From Isochrysis galbana (lineage: Eukaryota > Haptophyta > Isochrysidales > Isochrysidaceae), in the NCBI GenBank assembly GCA_018136815.1, contig JADDIW010000065.1, positions 1-25,000 of the forward strand: a stretch of 25,000 bases of DNA, given 5' to 3'. The notes below the pieces were generated by a model that searched no databases, was not told where the DNA came from, and worked only from the letters and a program-made list of their open reading frames with translations. Within the stretch, counting starts at the first letter, position 1, and the number at the start of each line of letters is the position of its first letter. The translations under genes and the position numbers were made by a program. Shown here one piece after another: positions 8,741 through 16,741 of this stretch.

Positions 8741-9660
8741 TTACGCTGTTACAAGATACGCCCCCCCTCCCCGCAGAAAGAGAGAGAGGGAAAGGGAAGG
8801 GAGCGGCCCGTCGCCTCTCCCCTGCTGAGTGTAACGGAGAAGGGGGTGGAGAGGAGTGAGGAGGAGGGGGAAAGGGAGGCGGCTGAGCTGACGGAGGGTG
8901 ATGCAGGCCGGGTGCGACAGCGTAGGGAGAGTAGAAGAACGGTTGGGAGGGCGTGGGCGTGTGGACAACAGGTGAGTACTCCTAGAGGTAGTGAGTTGGT
9001 GGGAAAGGATGGTTAGGCTGCACAAGTGGGAGATGTGAGTGGAGGTGAGTGTTGTGTACGGACTGGGGGGTGGATGGCGGCGGCGGGATGGTGGCTGTGT
9101 GAGGCGGAGGAGCGGGGCTGAACGTGTGGGAGGGTGCGATCGGCACCCCTCCGCTACCATGTGGCGAGTGAGGTGAGAATGAGGTCGTTGTGTTGGTGGA
9201 TGTGTGAACTGGGTGAGGCTGTTGTGAGGCTTGGGTTGTGTGGTGTGTGGAGGGAGAGGGAGGGCGCGACGGGGGTGAGGAAGCGCCTTGATAGGTCCTG
9301 TTACATGGTGTGAGAGCGGGATCGGGAGACATGACAGCGAGCGGAACGGGGTGGAGCACACCAGAGGCGACACGAAGGGGTGCTTCCGGGCGAGCGCGCC
9401 AGAAACAAGAACACGAGGGTAAAACAAACCGGGACGACGGGAAAAAAGAACACGGGGAAACTCTAGGAACAGAGGAAAGACTAATGGAACAAAGGGGAGA
9501 GCCGGGCGTCGGATGGGAAAAAAAACAAGGGGCGAGCGCGGGGGGACTCCGAGCCTCGCGGGCCGAGGGAACAAAAGGAACCGCTGGGGTTTCACGGAAG
9601 GAGGGAAGGAAGGGATCCCGGCTGGAGCTGCATGCGAGGGAACCGGGGGAGAGGGGCGGA
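8741..9660. other. Low-complexity purine-rich intergenic DNA
   Basis: The plus strand is strongly G/A-rich with simple-sequence character (GAGAGA near 8775, GTGTGG near 9240, AAAAAACA near 9520). A 16-base block GGCCCGTCGCCTCTCC at 8805-8820 also occurs at 4499-4514 in the presumed copia LTR, in both places after an A/G tract. Open frames on both strands are compositional; I see no domain. Confidence 0.5.
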
Positions 9661-9666
9661 AGGAGA

Positions 9667-9706
9667 GACACGCTCTAAGAATAGAGTGTGTCGGGGACGC
9701 TCCCCC
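9667..9706. repeat. Two-hairpin module, copy 1
   Basis: An 11-bp stem (GACACGCTCTA at 9667-9677 with TAGAGTGTGTC at 9682-9692) closes an AGAA loop and contains one G-T pair. It is followed directly by a second hairpin, GGGGA-CGC-TCCCC (9693-9705). Confidence 0.85.
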
Positions 9707-9719
9707 TTGCATGTGAGGA

Positions 9720-9762
9720 GGCGCGCTCTAAGAATAGAGCGCGTCGCATGGGGTGTTCCCCC
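9720..9762. repeat. Two-hairpin module, copy 2
   Basis: Another 11-bp stem (GGCGCGCTCTA at 9720-9730 with TAGAGCGCGTC at 9735-9745) has the same AGAA loop. It is followed by GGGG-TGTT-CCCC (9750-9761). The stem differs from copy 1 at three pairs, all still able to pair. Confidence 0.85.
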
Positions 9763-9789
9763 TACCCGCAACATGGAGCCTGAGAGGGA

Positions 9790-9804
9790 GGGCGCGAGGC
9801 GCCC
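9790..9804. repeat. GC hairpin closing the hairpin cluster
   Basis: GGGCGC and GCGCCC flank a GAG loop. It lies about 30 bp after the second two-hairpin module. An A/T-rich stretch (9815-9835) follows. Confidence 0.75.
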
Positions 9805-10445
9805 CCCCATGCTGAAATAAGAATAAACTTATAGTTGAGCCCCGATACTTCTAGGGTTTTTTCTACCTTATCGCTAGTCGCGTATGCAGCGTGAAGGTTG
9901 TAGCTCACAAGTGTAGTGGGTGTCCTCAGCCGTAGCACGTGACCCTGATTGGCGCAAACGAACCGTGGCGGACAAGACGTTGAGCGATGTTGAGCGATCG
10001 CGATGGCTGCTGAGAAGGCGTGAAGGATAACGGCGACAAGAGCTTGATGGAGACGGTAGGAAGCGAGCAACGGAGCAAGTGTACAGCGCCGCCGTCCATG
10101 GCCGCTCATCATCGCCACGCTACATCTTTTGCCCGATTCTCTCAGCGTGTTGGTAGCAAGCCGACGGCAGATTCGCTTGCCTAGCGAACAACAGCAACAT
10201 ACTGATAGGAGCACCAACGCCGACGCGCGCGCACAAACCCATCGTGAGCGGGACACGAGAAGGAAGTGAAGGAGAGGTCACACATGAGTCAAGTGTATCA
10301 AGTAGTCGTGGAGCCCTCGGCGCCTTCAATTGGACCGCGCGACGGCCACCTCCAACGTATTCAGGGACTGGATGGCGTTGTCGCTCACCACAGCCTCCGG
10401 CGGCGCCCCTCGCGCTCTCGGGCCGTGATAAGCCGCCGGCGGCGC
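9805..10445. other. Intergenic, no gene seen
   Basis: This is the 3' flank of the minus-strand lipase gene. It has near-random base composition, no domain in any frame and no repeat above about 12 bp. It may contain the lipase 3' UTR. Confidence 0.5.
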
Positions 10446-13400
10446 TCAGCTAAGTCCACCGAGGGGGTCGGAGCTTTGGCCGCTCATCTGAGAGAAGCTT
10501 TGATCTTCAAAATCTGAGTCGTCCGAGCGCGAGCTAAAGTCTTGGAGGTGTTGCTCCCCCCGCGCGCATACTGAGCGCAGGTAGCGTACGGTAGTGGCAA
10601 GCGCCGCTTCCACCTCGGGCAGGATGTGCCAGTGAGGGAAGGAGACAAAGGTGTGCGGCAAGGAGCGGTAAATGTGCAAGTCGCCGGGCACGCCCATCCT
10701 TCGAATTCGGGTGTTGAAATCGACCGAATCGTCGAGTAGTGGGTCAAGGCCTCCACAGAGTAGGGTGACGGGTGGGAGCTGCTTGAGCGCTTCGTCGGGC
10801 GCAAAGACGGGCGAGAGGAGAGGGTCGCGCACCTGAGGCACAGAAAGGCGCGATCACGTGTCGGCACGCGTGGACGTAATCAGGTGGGTGGGGAAGCCTA
10901 GGCAAGCAACCGCAGTGAAGGGGCCCGACCCTAGCCATATAAGAGCTCAGCAGCCCGAGAAAGGCGGGCGAGCGGCAGGGCAGCGGGCCCGCGCCTTCCA
11001 GTGGTCTGAATCGGAGTCATAGGCGGTGGCAAAGGCCTTGAGCATCGGCTGCGGTAACAAGACATCCGATGCGAAAACGACGCGCGAGGGAGAGGGCGAA
11101 CGGCATAAGTTGAGCACAGGGCACAACAAGAGGATGGCGTCGGGCATGAGCGGGGGCGGGAGGCCCGCCTCCTCATGGCTGTTCCCCGCAGCTCGAGCAA
11201 GGGCTGAGCCGGCGGGCCCAGGACTGCCAAGCGCGCCCTGGGCACGGCCGGCATTGCTTGACGTGTGCGCTGACACCGCACTCGCACACTCCACGGTAGC
11301 GCGAGCGGTGGGCTTGAGACAAGGGCTCAGCCGCCTCGCCGGAATGAGCTCGTCGATAAGTGAAGGGGGTGCGTGATGGAGGAGCAACGGTGCGAGCAAC
11401 GCCGACATGGCCAGGTTGCCACCGGCGGAGAGGCCCGCCACCACCAGTGGGGAGGCGCGGAATCCAAGATCGTGTGCATGCGAACGCAACGCACGGTATA
11501 CGCGGAGGACGCACAGCATCGGGCCTGGGTACGGGACCTGCCGGACACGCAAGTTTGGGAGGCGGATGGCCTCGCGGTAGGAAGGCGGACGTGTGCAGGC
11601 AGAAAATCCAGGTGATGGGCGCCAGGCGAGGCGATGGGTGCGAATTCGCTCGGCGATGTTGCATGGCCAAGACCATATTCTACCTGAGGAGCGTAGTCAT
11701 AACAAACATAGACGACGATGGCCTCGCACTGCCTCACCCATCGGTGCAGGAAGAAGTAGTCGGCCGCCTCGAAGTCAGTGATGAATGCCCCGCCCGGCAC
11801 GAAGAGGACCGTTGGCCTCTCGGGTGGAGGTTCGCCCCGCGCAGCGGCCTCGCGGTAGCGCACAGCCCACGCCCGTGCGCTGCGACGGGTTTGCATCATG
11901 ACGATACGCCGGCCGGCTATGCGCCGCTCCTCGTGCAGGATATCGCGTCCAACGGTTCGCCGGACCAGCCGGACGGTGATAGGCCAGCGAAGCGGGGCAT
12001 AGATGGCCTGGTAGGCGAGCATGTCCGGTTCCCACCAACCGGCCCAGACCTCCGCCGCCGCTGCCGATGGCCGACCAGTAAAGTAGGCGATCAGCGGGAT
12101 CGCAAGCGCATATGCAGCACCGACCGGCAGATCCGCGCGTGCCACGATACGCAGGGCGGTCAGCATCGCAGCCATGTATGTGTCCATCACGCGCTTGGTG
12201 GCATCGAGAATCGGGTTGAATCTCCACCAGAAGGCGGAGTCCGACCACGGTACACAGCTGAGAGAGCGGGGCGGTGGACAGAGAGCAGCTGGGTAATAGC
12301 AGACCAAACAGTGGCTGGCAGTTGCAAGAGATGGGCCGCGCGCAGGCTTATGCTAGGACGCGTCCACTGGGCCGCGGCGGCAGGGTGGGGAGCTCACAGG
12401 TCAAACATGACTCGCGTGGGGTTCATCTCGCGCGTGTCGATGTCATGCAGCCCGGGCTGGGCAATCAGTTGTGGATATGACGCAGAAGCGCGTAGTCCAC
12501 CCACGTCGCTGCCCCCGCACAGAAGAACCTCAGCTCCACCACCGGCACCCCCAAAAGATGCGCAAGGCCCGCCCAAGCCATCGCGCGAGCCACTGCCAGC
12601 ATTCGTCCCGGCCCCTCCGCACAGCGCAGGCATTCCCACCAGGTTCATCCCACTTGAGCCACGTACAAGCCCGCCGAGGGAGCTGCCACCTGTGCCAGCC
12701 CCATTGTTGCTGTCATGAAAGAGCGCCGAAGAGAAGGAGGAGTTGGATCCGGAGCGGCATAGCCCTGGGAGCTTCGAGCTCTCGTCGTGGCCGTGCAAGC
12801 TTAGCGAAGCTGAGGAGGCGACGCGTTGTACGTTTGAAGCCTCAAGCCCCTGCAGCTGAATGTAGCTCACGCCTTGCCTGTGGGCCCGTTGCAACACCGA
12901 AGTTGCGAGGCACCATAGACGGAGTGTCAGGTTAAGACGATCCGCCGAGAGGCTGAGGCGGGTGGAGGTGCGCCGGCGAGCAATCTCAGCAACGATAGCT
13001 CGCACGCCGACCGCAGCCGCAGACCCGATGAGTGCACGGCCGATGAGCCGGCGCCGACGCACCATTGCTAGCACTGAGCGCGAGCACACAGCACTAGACA
13101 GCCGCGACGCCGAGATCTGCAAAGCACAGCCAGCAGCCGCCGACGCGATGGAAGAGATGGCAGAGGACAACTGCGAAGAGGTGGCGAGCTCAATTCGAGG
13201 GATTGTGCCAAGGGTGACGTTGAGGTCGCGCAGCAGGATGGCAAAGAGGTAGAGAAGCGAGGCGATGCCCCCGGACAATAGGGACGCCTTGACCGCAGGC
13301 TTGAGGGGTGCATCCTGCATCTTGACGAGCGTGTCCTGGAGCTTGGCTCCCGACTCGCGGCGGCGGATCGAGATATTGCTCCCCGAGTCTCCTAGGAGCT

Positions 13401-13724
13401 CCCTGTCGATGAACTGGTGGACGAGTGTCTCGATGGTGCTCACGGTGTAGACAAGCTCGTGCAGGTGCTTGGCGACTGGAGAGCTACTCACGTGCGGCAA
13501 TCGATGGACGAAATGAGTGAGCAAGTGGGGAAGGAGCCAAATTGATTGGACGGGGCAGGTGCGGTGGTGGGTGGGTGCGAACGTGCGAGAGGTATGTGAT
13601 GCATCGGCTGGCGTGCTCACGTCATGGGAACATGAGGCACGACTGTCGACATGATCTCGGAGGCAGCGACCGTCTCATGCGCCACCTGCACCAGGAGCTC
13701 GCCGTGGTCGTCGGCGGTGACCAT
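10446..13724 (-). CDS. Hormone-sensitive-lipase-like alpha/beta hydrolase, five exons
   Basis: Proposed exons (minus) are 13724-13621, 13483-12398, 12257-11684, 11537-10995 and 10832-10446; phases agree and give 897 residues. Residues about 540-865 match the hormone-sensitive lipase (GDXG) family, esterases hydrolysing acylglycerols or other esters. The oxyanion region is VPGGAF (549-554, family HGGG), the nucleophile Ser625 is in GLSAGG (family GDSAGG), Asp799 is in GGLDPLLDDS and His829 in LPHTF. The strings SPSR, SP.FAPDE.LK.LPPV and LDPLLDDSV are characteristic of animal HSL rather than bacterial esterases. Upstream are a hydrophobic helix at about 101-119, another hydrophobic region at about 420-455, and a Gly/Ser-rich linker (about 300-395), so membrane or lipid-droplet association is likely. 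The tail is Ser/Asp-rich. Introns are 137, 140, 146 and 162 bp; the last begins with GC. The ATG is the first good in-frame one, but an earlier exon cannot be excluded. Junction 1 could shift by one codon. Confidence 0.82.
10833..10994 (-). other. Probable GC-AG intron in the lipase gene
   Basis: On the minus strand the exon ends TGGAAG, the intron starts GCGCGG and ends GCCTCAG, and the next exon starts GTGCGC. This 162-bp phase-0 intron joins the conserved DHWK and VRDPLLSP segments as HSL alignments require. No GT donor is available in the right place: the next GT lies beyond an in-frame stop. Confidence 0.65.
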
Positions 13725-13850
13725 TGGTACGCAAGGAGGAGCAGGGTATGGGGCACTATGGAAGGCGAGGGAAGGGGGGGGGGGAGTGCTTCCAGAGGGC
13801 GGGAGAGAGCGAGGGATGCAGGGTGGAAGCGGGGAGACGCAGCGAAGACT
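13725..13850 (-). promoter_or_regulatory. CT-rich leader (coding strand) of the lipase gene
   Basis: The plus strand here is purine-rich with a G-run of about 11 near 13777, so the lipase coding strand is pyrimidine-rich just before its ATG. The same is seen upstream of three other minus-strand genes in the window. Confidence 0.4.
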
Positions 13851-14260
13851 CCCGCCTTCACTACACCCTCTCTCCGTCTCTCCTCCCCATCCCTCTCTCT
13901 GTCTGTCCGACTTTTCTTCATCCCTTTGTGTTTGTCCCTGTCTCTATTTTCGCTCTCTCTGCTCTTTCTCCTCTCACTGAGCTATCTCTGCTCTCTCTCC
14001 CTGCTCTCTCTCTCTGCTCTCTCATTCTCTCTCTCTCTCTCTTTCTCTGCCTCTCTCTGCCTTCTCTCTGCTCGCTCTCTCAAAACCGTTCACACTCTTT
14101 CCCTCCCTCTCAGCTCACCTCTCCTCCGTTTTATCTCTTTTTCTTTGTACTTCATACCCTCTCCTCGTACCACCACCATCCTTGCTCTCCTATTTCTCCG
14201 ATCTCTCCCGTCTTCCTCTCTTCTATTCATTATGGGAATGGGACATCTACTCTAGTAGAA
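13851..14260. repeat. CT-rich microsatellite tract
   Basis: About 400 bp of nearly pure C/T on the plus strand with many (CT)n blocks, the densest at 13980-14090. The translations are Ser/Leu-rich and compositional. It separates the minus-strand lipase from plus-strand candidates and could be a promoter-associated or slippage-prone tract. Confidence 0.75.
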
Positions 14261-14348
14261 GAAGGAAAGAGGAAGGAAGCCGCCAGCCTGCCCAGCCTCC
14301 ACCCCGCCGGCGATATATTATAGTGTCAAGGCCAGTTTCTCCTTCTCC

Positions 14349-14674
14349 ATGTGGGCCGTCCTTGGTTGGAGCGCCGCCTGCTCTTCCCGCTGCTTCTTGC
14401 TCGCGTCCTCTTCCCGTGGATTGACGAAGCATGCGTATCAAGTAGAGAGAGCACCATCCCCCATATCCTATGAGCGTGAGTACATTTCATAACTCCTTGC
14501 TGCCGAACGAAGCGCCAAAATTGGAGCTTCCACACTTTCTTTTGTCAACTGCTCGCTACCCGCTCATCCGTAGCCCCCAAGCTCTCAGGGGACTCCAGAG
14601 CTACGAGGCGTAGCCGCAGGCGGAAGACGGAGGAGGTGGCGGTGGCCCGACTATGGGGCGCCAAGCAGCTGTAG
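14349..14674 (+). CDS. Candidate small two-exon gene with presequence-like N-terminus
   Basis: The ATG at 14349 opens a 42-codon exon ending at 14475 before a strong donor GTGAGTAC. A 98-bp intron could end at TAG (14571-14573), and a phase-consistent second exon runs to the stop at 14672-14674, giving 75 residues. The first 30 residues (MWAVLGWSAACSSRC, then RGLTK) lack acidic residues and carry scattered Arg/Lys, like a mitochondrial targeting peptide. The C-terminal half is basic (RRSRRRK). I recognise no family. Support is the donor match and phase only, so this could be chance. Confidence 0.28.
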
Positions 14675-14677
14675 TAG

Positions 14678-14689
14678 CTACTTAAGTAG
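14678..14689. repeat. 12-bp perfect palindrome
   Basis: CTACTTAAGTAG is perfectly self-complementary. It sits in a cluster of TAGTAG/CTACT elements (14671-14700), followed by a short tandem of CCTATCG units at about 14700-14722. Confidence 0.8.
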
Positions 14690-14722
14690 TACTTAGTAGC
14701 CTATCGCCTATCGCCTATCCCC

Positions 14723-15018
14723 TATGTTTATGAGAGTGAGTGTGAGCGCCATTACTTGTTCCTAGACAATTAACAATCGCATTGACAAATACAACGTTGG
14801 CAATGACAATGCAGGCTGTTTATGGTCTCCGGCTGGGGTTCATGATCTCCGGCTGAGCAGGCTCGTTTCTCCCGGTGAGGTCGTGAATTCTAGGCGAGGG
14901 AAGCGTCTCACTAGTCGGCTCGAGCGCTCGAGCTCCTAGAAGAGGAGGAATATGCTGTGGCGGAGAGAACACACAAGACCAAGCTTGCACGCTGAAAAGC
15001 TTCTATTGAGGCCGCAGA
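14723..15018. other. Intergenic, no gene seen
   Basis: A relatively A/T-rich stretch (14755-14815), then a spaced duplication of TCTCCGGCTG (14827-14836 and 14848-14857). No coding signal is seen. Confidence 0.45.
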
Positions 15019-15276
15019 ATGTGCGCCTCCCCTTGTTTGGCGCCAGCGCCAGGTGCTTCCCGCCAAAGCAGCAATGGCCGCCACTCTTGCATGGGTGGGA
15101 GTGAGGATGGCGACGGTGTGAGTGTGAGTGGTCCTGGTTCATCTCATCCGTACGACGAGGAAGCCGGAGGCGATGAGGAGGACATTGGCTTCGACCACCC
15201 TCGCTACCGCACTACCCAAGAAATCAGGCGCATGGACGCGGAGGCTCGGCGCTCCGGGTTCTTTTGCTACGTGTAA
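15019..15276 (+). CDS. Hypothetical small acidic protein or terminal exon
   Basis: An 85-residue frame. The first half is Ser/Gly-rich; the second half looks like real protein, with an acidic block (DEEAGGDEEDIGFDHPRY), a charged helix (TTQEIRRMDAEARR) and the C-terminus SGFFCYV. The bases just before it end in CCGCAG, a plausible acceptor, so it may be the last exon of a longer plus-strand gene. I recognise no family. Confidence 0.4.
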   Translation: MCASPCLAPAPGASRQSSNGRHSCMGGSEDGDGVSVSGPGSSHPYDEEAGGDEEDIGFDHPRYRTTQEIRRMDAEARRSGFFCYV

Positions 15277-15852
15277 GGAATATTATGGTGAAGATGGCTG
15301 ACTGCATCACTAACAAATAATAATACTAGAAAGGAAAGGAATCATGCAGACTGCAGACGAGTTGCGAGTGCTTTTTCTAAAAAGTTGGCTCGTCTGCACC
15401 CGTCACTTTAACTTCAAACACATCACCCACGGACGAGTAGGCACATATACATATACTAACAATCGTTGTGCAGACCGAGCGAATTCTTGCCGCTTCTGTC
15501 AAGGATGTTGCGTAAGCGTAAGCTTAAGCTGGTAAGCTTACACCATTTTCGAGGTGACACTTGCATCAGTACTTGTATCAGCTTACACGAGTGCTTATAA
15601 GCTTAGAAGTATAAGCAGAAGGTACATAGCGCGCGCGAGCGCGCGAACTAGAACTAAAAGTAGCAGCAGTAGGCGCACGGCGCACGGGGAGCAGCGCTCA
15701 TTGCCGATATGTGACATGGAGATATACATGCATGCAGAGAGAGTATAGAAAGATGAGAGTTGTTTGTAGTATAAGTGTTTCCACAGCCACCACTACATAC
15801 ACTTATTGCTCGGACTCACTTACAATCGGAATCCGATTCATCGTCCGGCTCT
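15277..15852. other. Intergenic with clustered AAGCTT-type palindromes
   Basis: No gene is seen. At 15515-15605 the motifs GTAAGCTTAC, AAGCTTAAGCTGG and TATAAGCTTA crowd together. At 15616-15633 alternating CGCG forms a self-complementary CGCGCG-CGAG-CGCGCG stem. TATCAGCTTACAC at 15576-15588 recurs inverted at 16265-16277. Confidence 0.55.
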
Positions 15853-16230
15853 TCAAGAACCATCTCGACCTCCCAAGGCACAAGGCATCACAGCAGCCTC
15901 CCACTCCTCGAGCTTAGCCTCGAGCGATAGATTGGTGTGGGCCAGAAGCCTCTCGACAGTCTTCTGCCCGAGACGATTGCGCTTCCTCGAATGAATCCAG
16001 CCTTCAATCGACCACGAGTGCTCGCAACCCGACGCTGAACACTCCAAGCCACACAAGAGGCAGGAGGCGCATCATTGGCCCCACGACAAGCAGTGCTTCC
16101 AAGGGTGGAGATAGACCCTCGCCCACTTGTAAGCAGCCATATCCTTACCATGCTCCGAGAATGCGTATTCCTCGCAAAGATCGTTCGATCCACAACCATA
16201 AGCAAGGAGTCCCAGAACTGACAACTGATA
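15853..16230 (-). pseudogene. hAT-family transposase C-terminus relic
   Basis: The minus frame at 16056-15853 reads SASGCEHSWS, GWIHSRKRNRLG and a K.VERLLAHTNL segment. This matches the conserved end of hAT transposases (S.s.CERNWS, then IHtkkRNRL and a V.vhyNLrL segment), the C-terminal dimerisation region. The same frame stays open upstream to about 16230 (DMAAYKWARVYLHPWK) except for a TGA at 16074-16072, just before the conserved Cys. No catalytic DDE core or zinc-finger BED domain is present nearby. This is a dead fragment of a cut-and-paste element. Confidence 0.72.
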
Positions 16231-16235
16231 TCAGT
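16224..16235. repeat. 12-bp perfect palindrome next to the hAT relic
   Basis: ACTGATATCAGT is perfectly self-complementary and lies at the upstream end of the hAT-related frame. Its TATCAG core also occurs in the 13-bp inverted repeat at 16265-16277. Confidence 0.75.
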
Positions 16236-16741
16236 GGTTTGGCATTTTGGCGCTGTTACTGACAGTGTAAGCTGATATTAGCACTATTACAACATCCTTG
16301 GCTTCGGTAGAACGGGCAGCCATCGTCGGCGAGAGGCTGCCCATCGGCGTCACCAGTGAGATTCCGCGTGAGATGCGCAATCGTAACGAGAGTAGTATGA
16401 CTCTCTCATAGCGGTAAGGGGGCCGAAAAAAGAACCGCAAGCACCTGAGGTTGCGACCTCTCGGAACGATGGGGGCGGAAGGCGGCACAAGGGATGGAAC
16501 CTAGGGGCAGGAGGAAGGGCCGTGACATGGGTGGTACGTGGTACCATAGTGTCCCGTGTCCAGAATACGTGGCAGCCTGTAGGATCAAGATTTTTTTACG
16601 TGGTCGATCGGCTGGTACTGCGGCATGATGTGATTGGGGTTTTGCGCGCGACTATTTGATTGCGAATATGTAGGCTTCCACTTTTACAAGCGGCCAGGCG
16701 CGTGCTCGTGCGGCCATCCGCAGTGATATGCCCAGTCTTCA
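16236..16741. other. Intergenic, no gene seen
   Basis: This holds the GTGTAAGCTGATA inverted-repeat arm (16265-16277) and the 3' flank of the minus-strand glycosyltransferase gene. No frame shows a domain. Confidence 0.5.

Noticed and set aside
9310-9678. Plus-strand frame of 122 codons, Gly/Arg/Glu/Lys-rich
   Set aside because: Composition follows the A/G bias of the DNA and it runs into the hairpin cluster; no domain seen.
8741-9712. Minus-strand frame of 323 codons, very Pro/Ser/His-rich
   Set aside because: It translates a purine-rich low-complexity tract; no domain and no even use of amino acids.
9762-10256. Minus frame of 164 codons with a hydrophobic N-terminal part
   Set aside because: It overlaps the hairpin cluster, has no family resemblance, and the Cys/Ser run looks compositional.
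11360-12718. Plus-strand frame of 452 codons opposite the lipase
   Set aside because: It is antisense to exons with strong HSL motifs and covers the introns without any domain of its own.
12394-13620. Minus frame of 408 codons as an independent gene
   Set aside because: Its left end is a GTGAGC donor in phase with the next lipase exon, and its apparent start lacks ATG and overlaps another GTGAGC donor, so I treat it as an exon.
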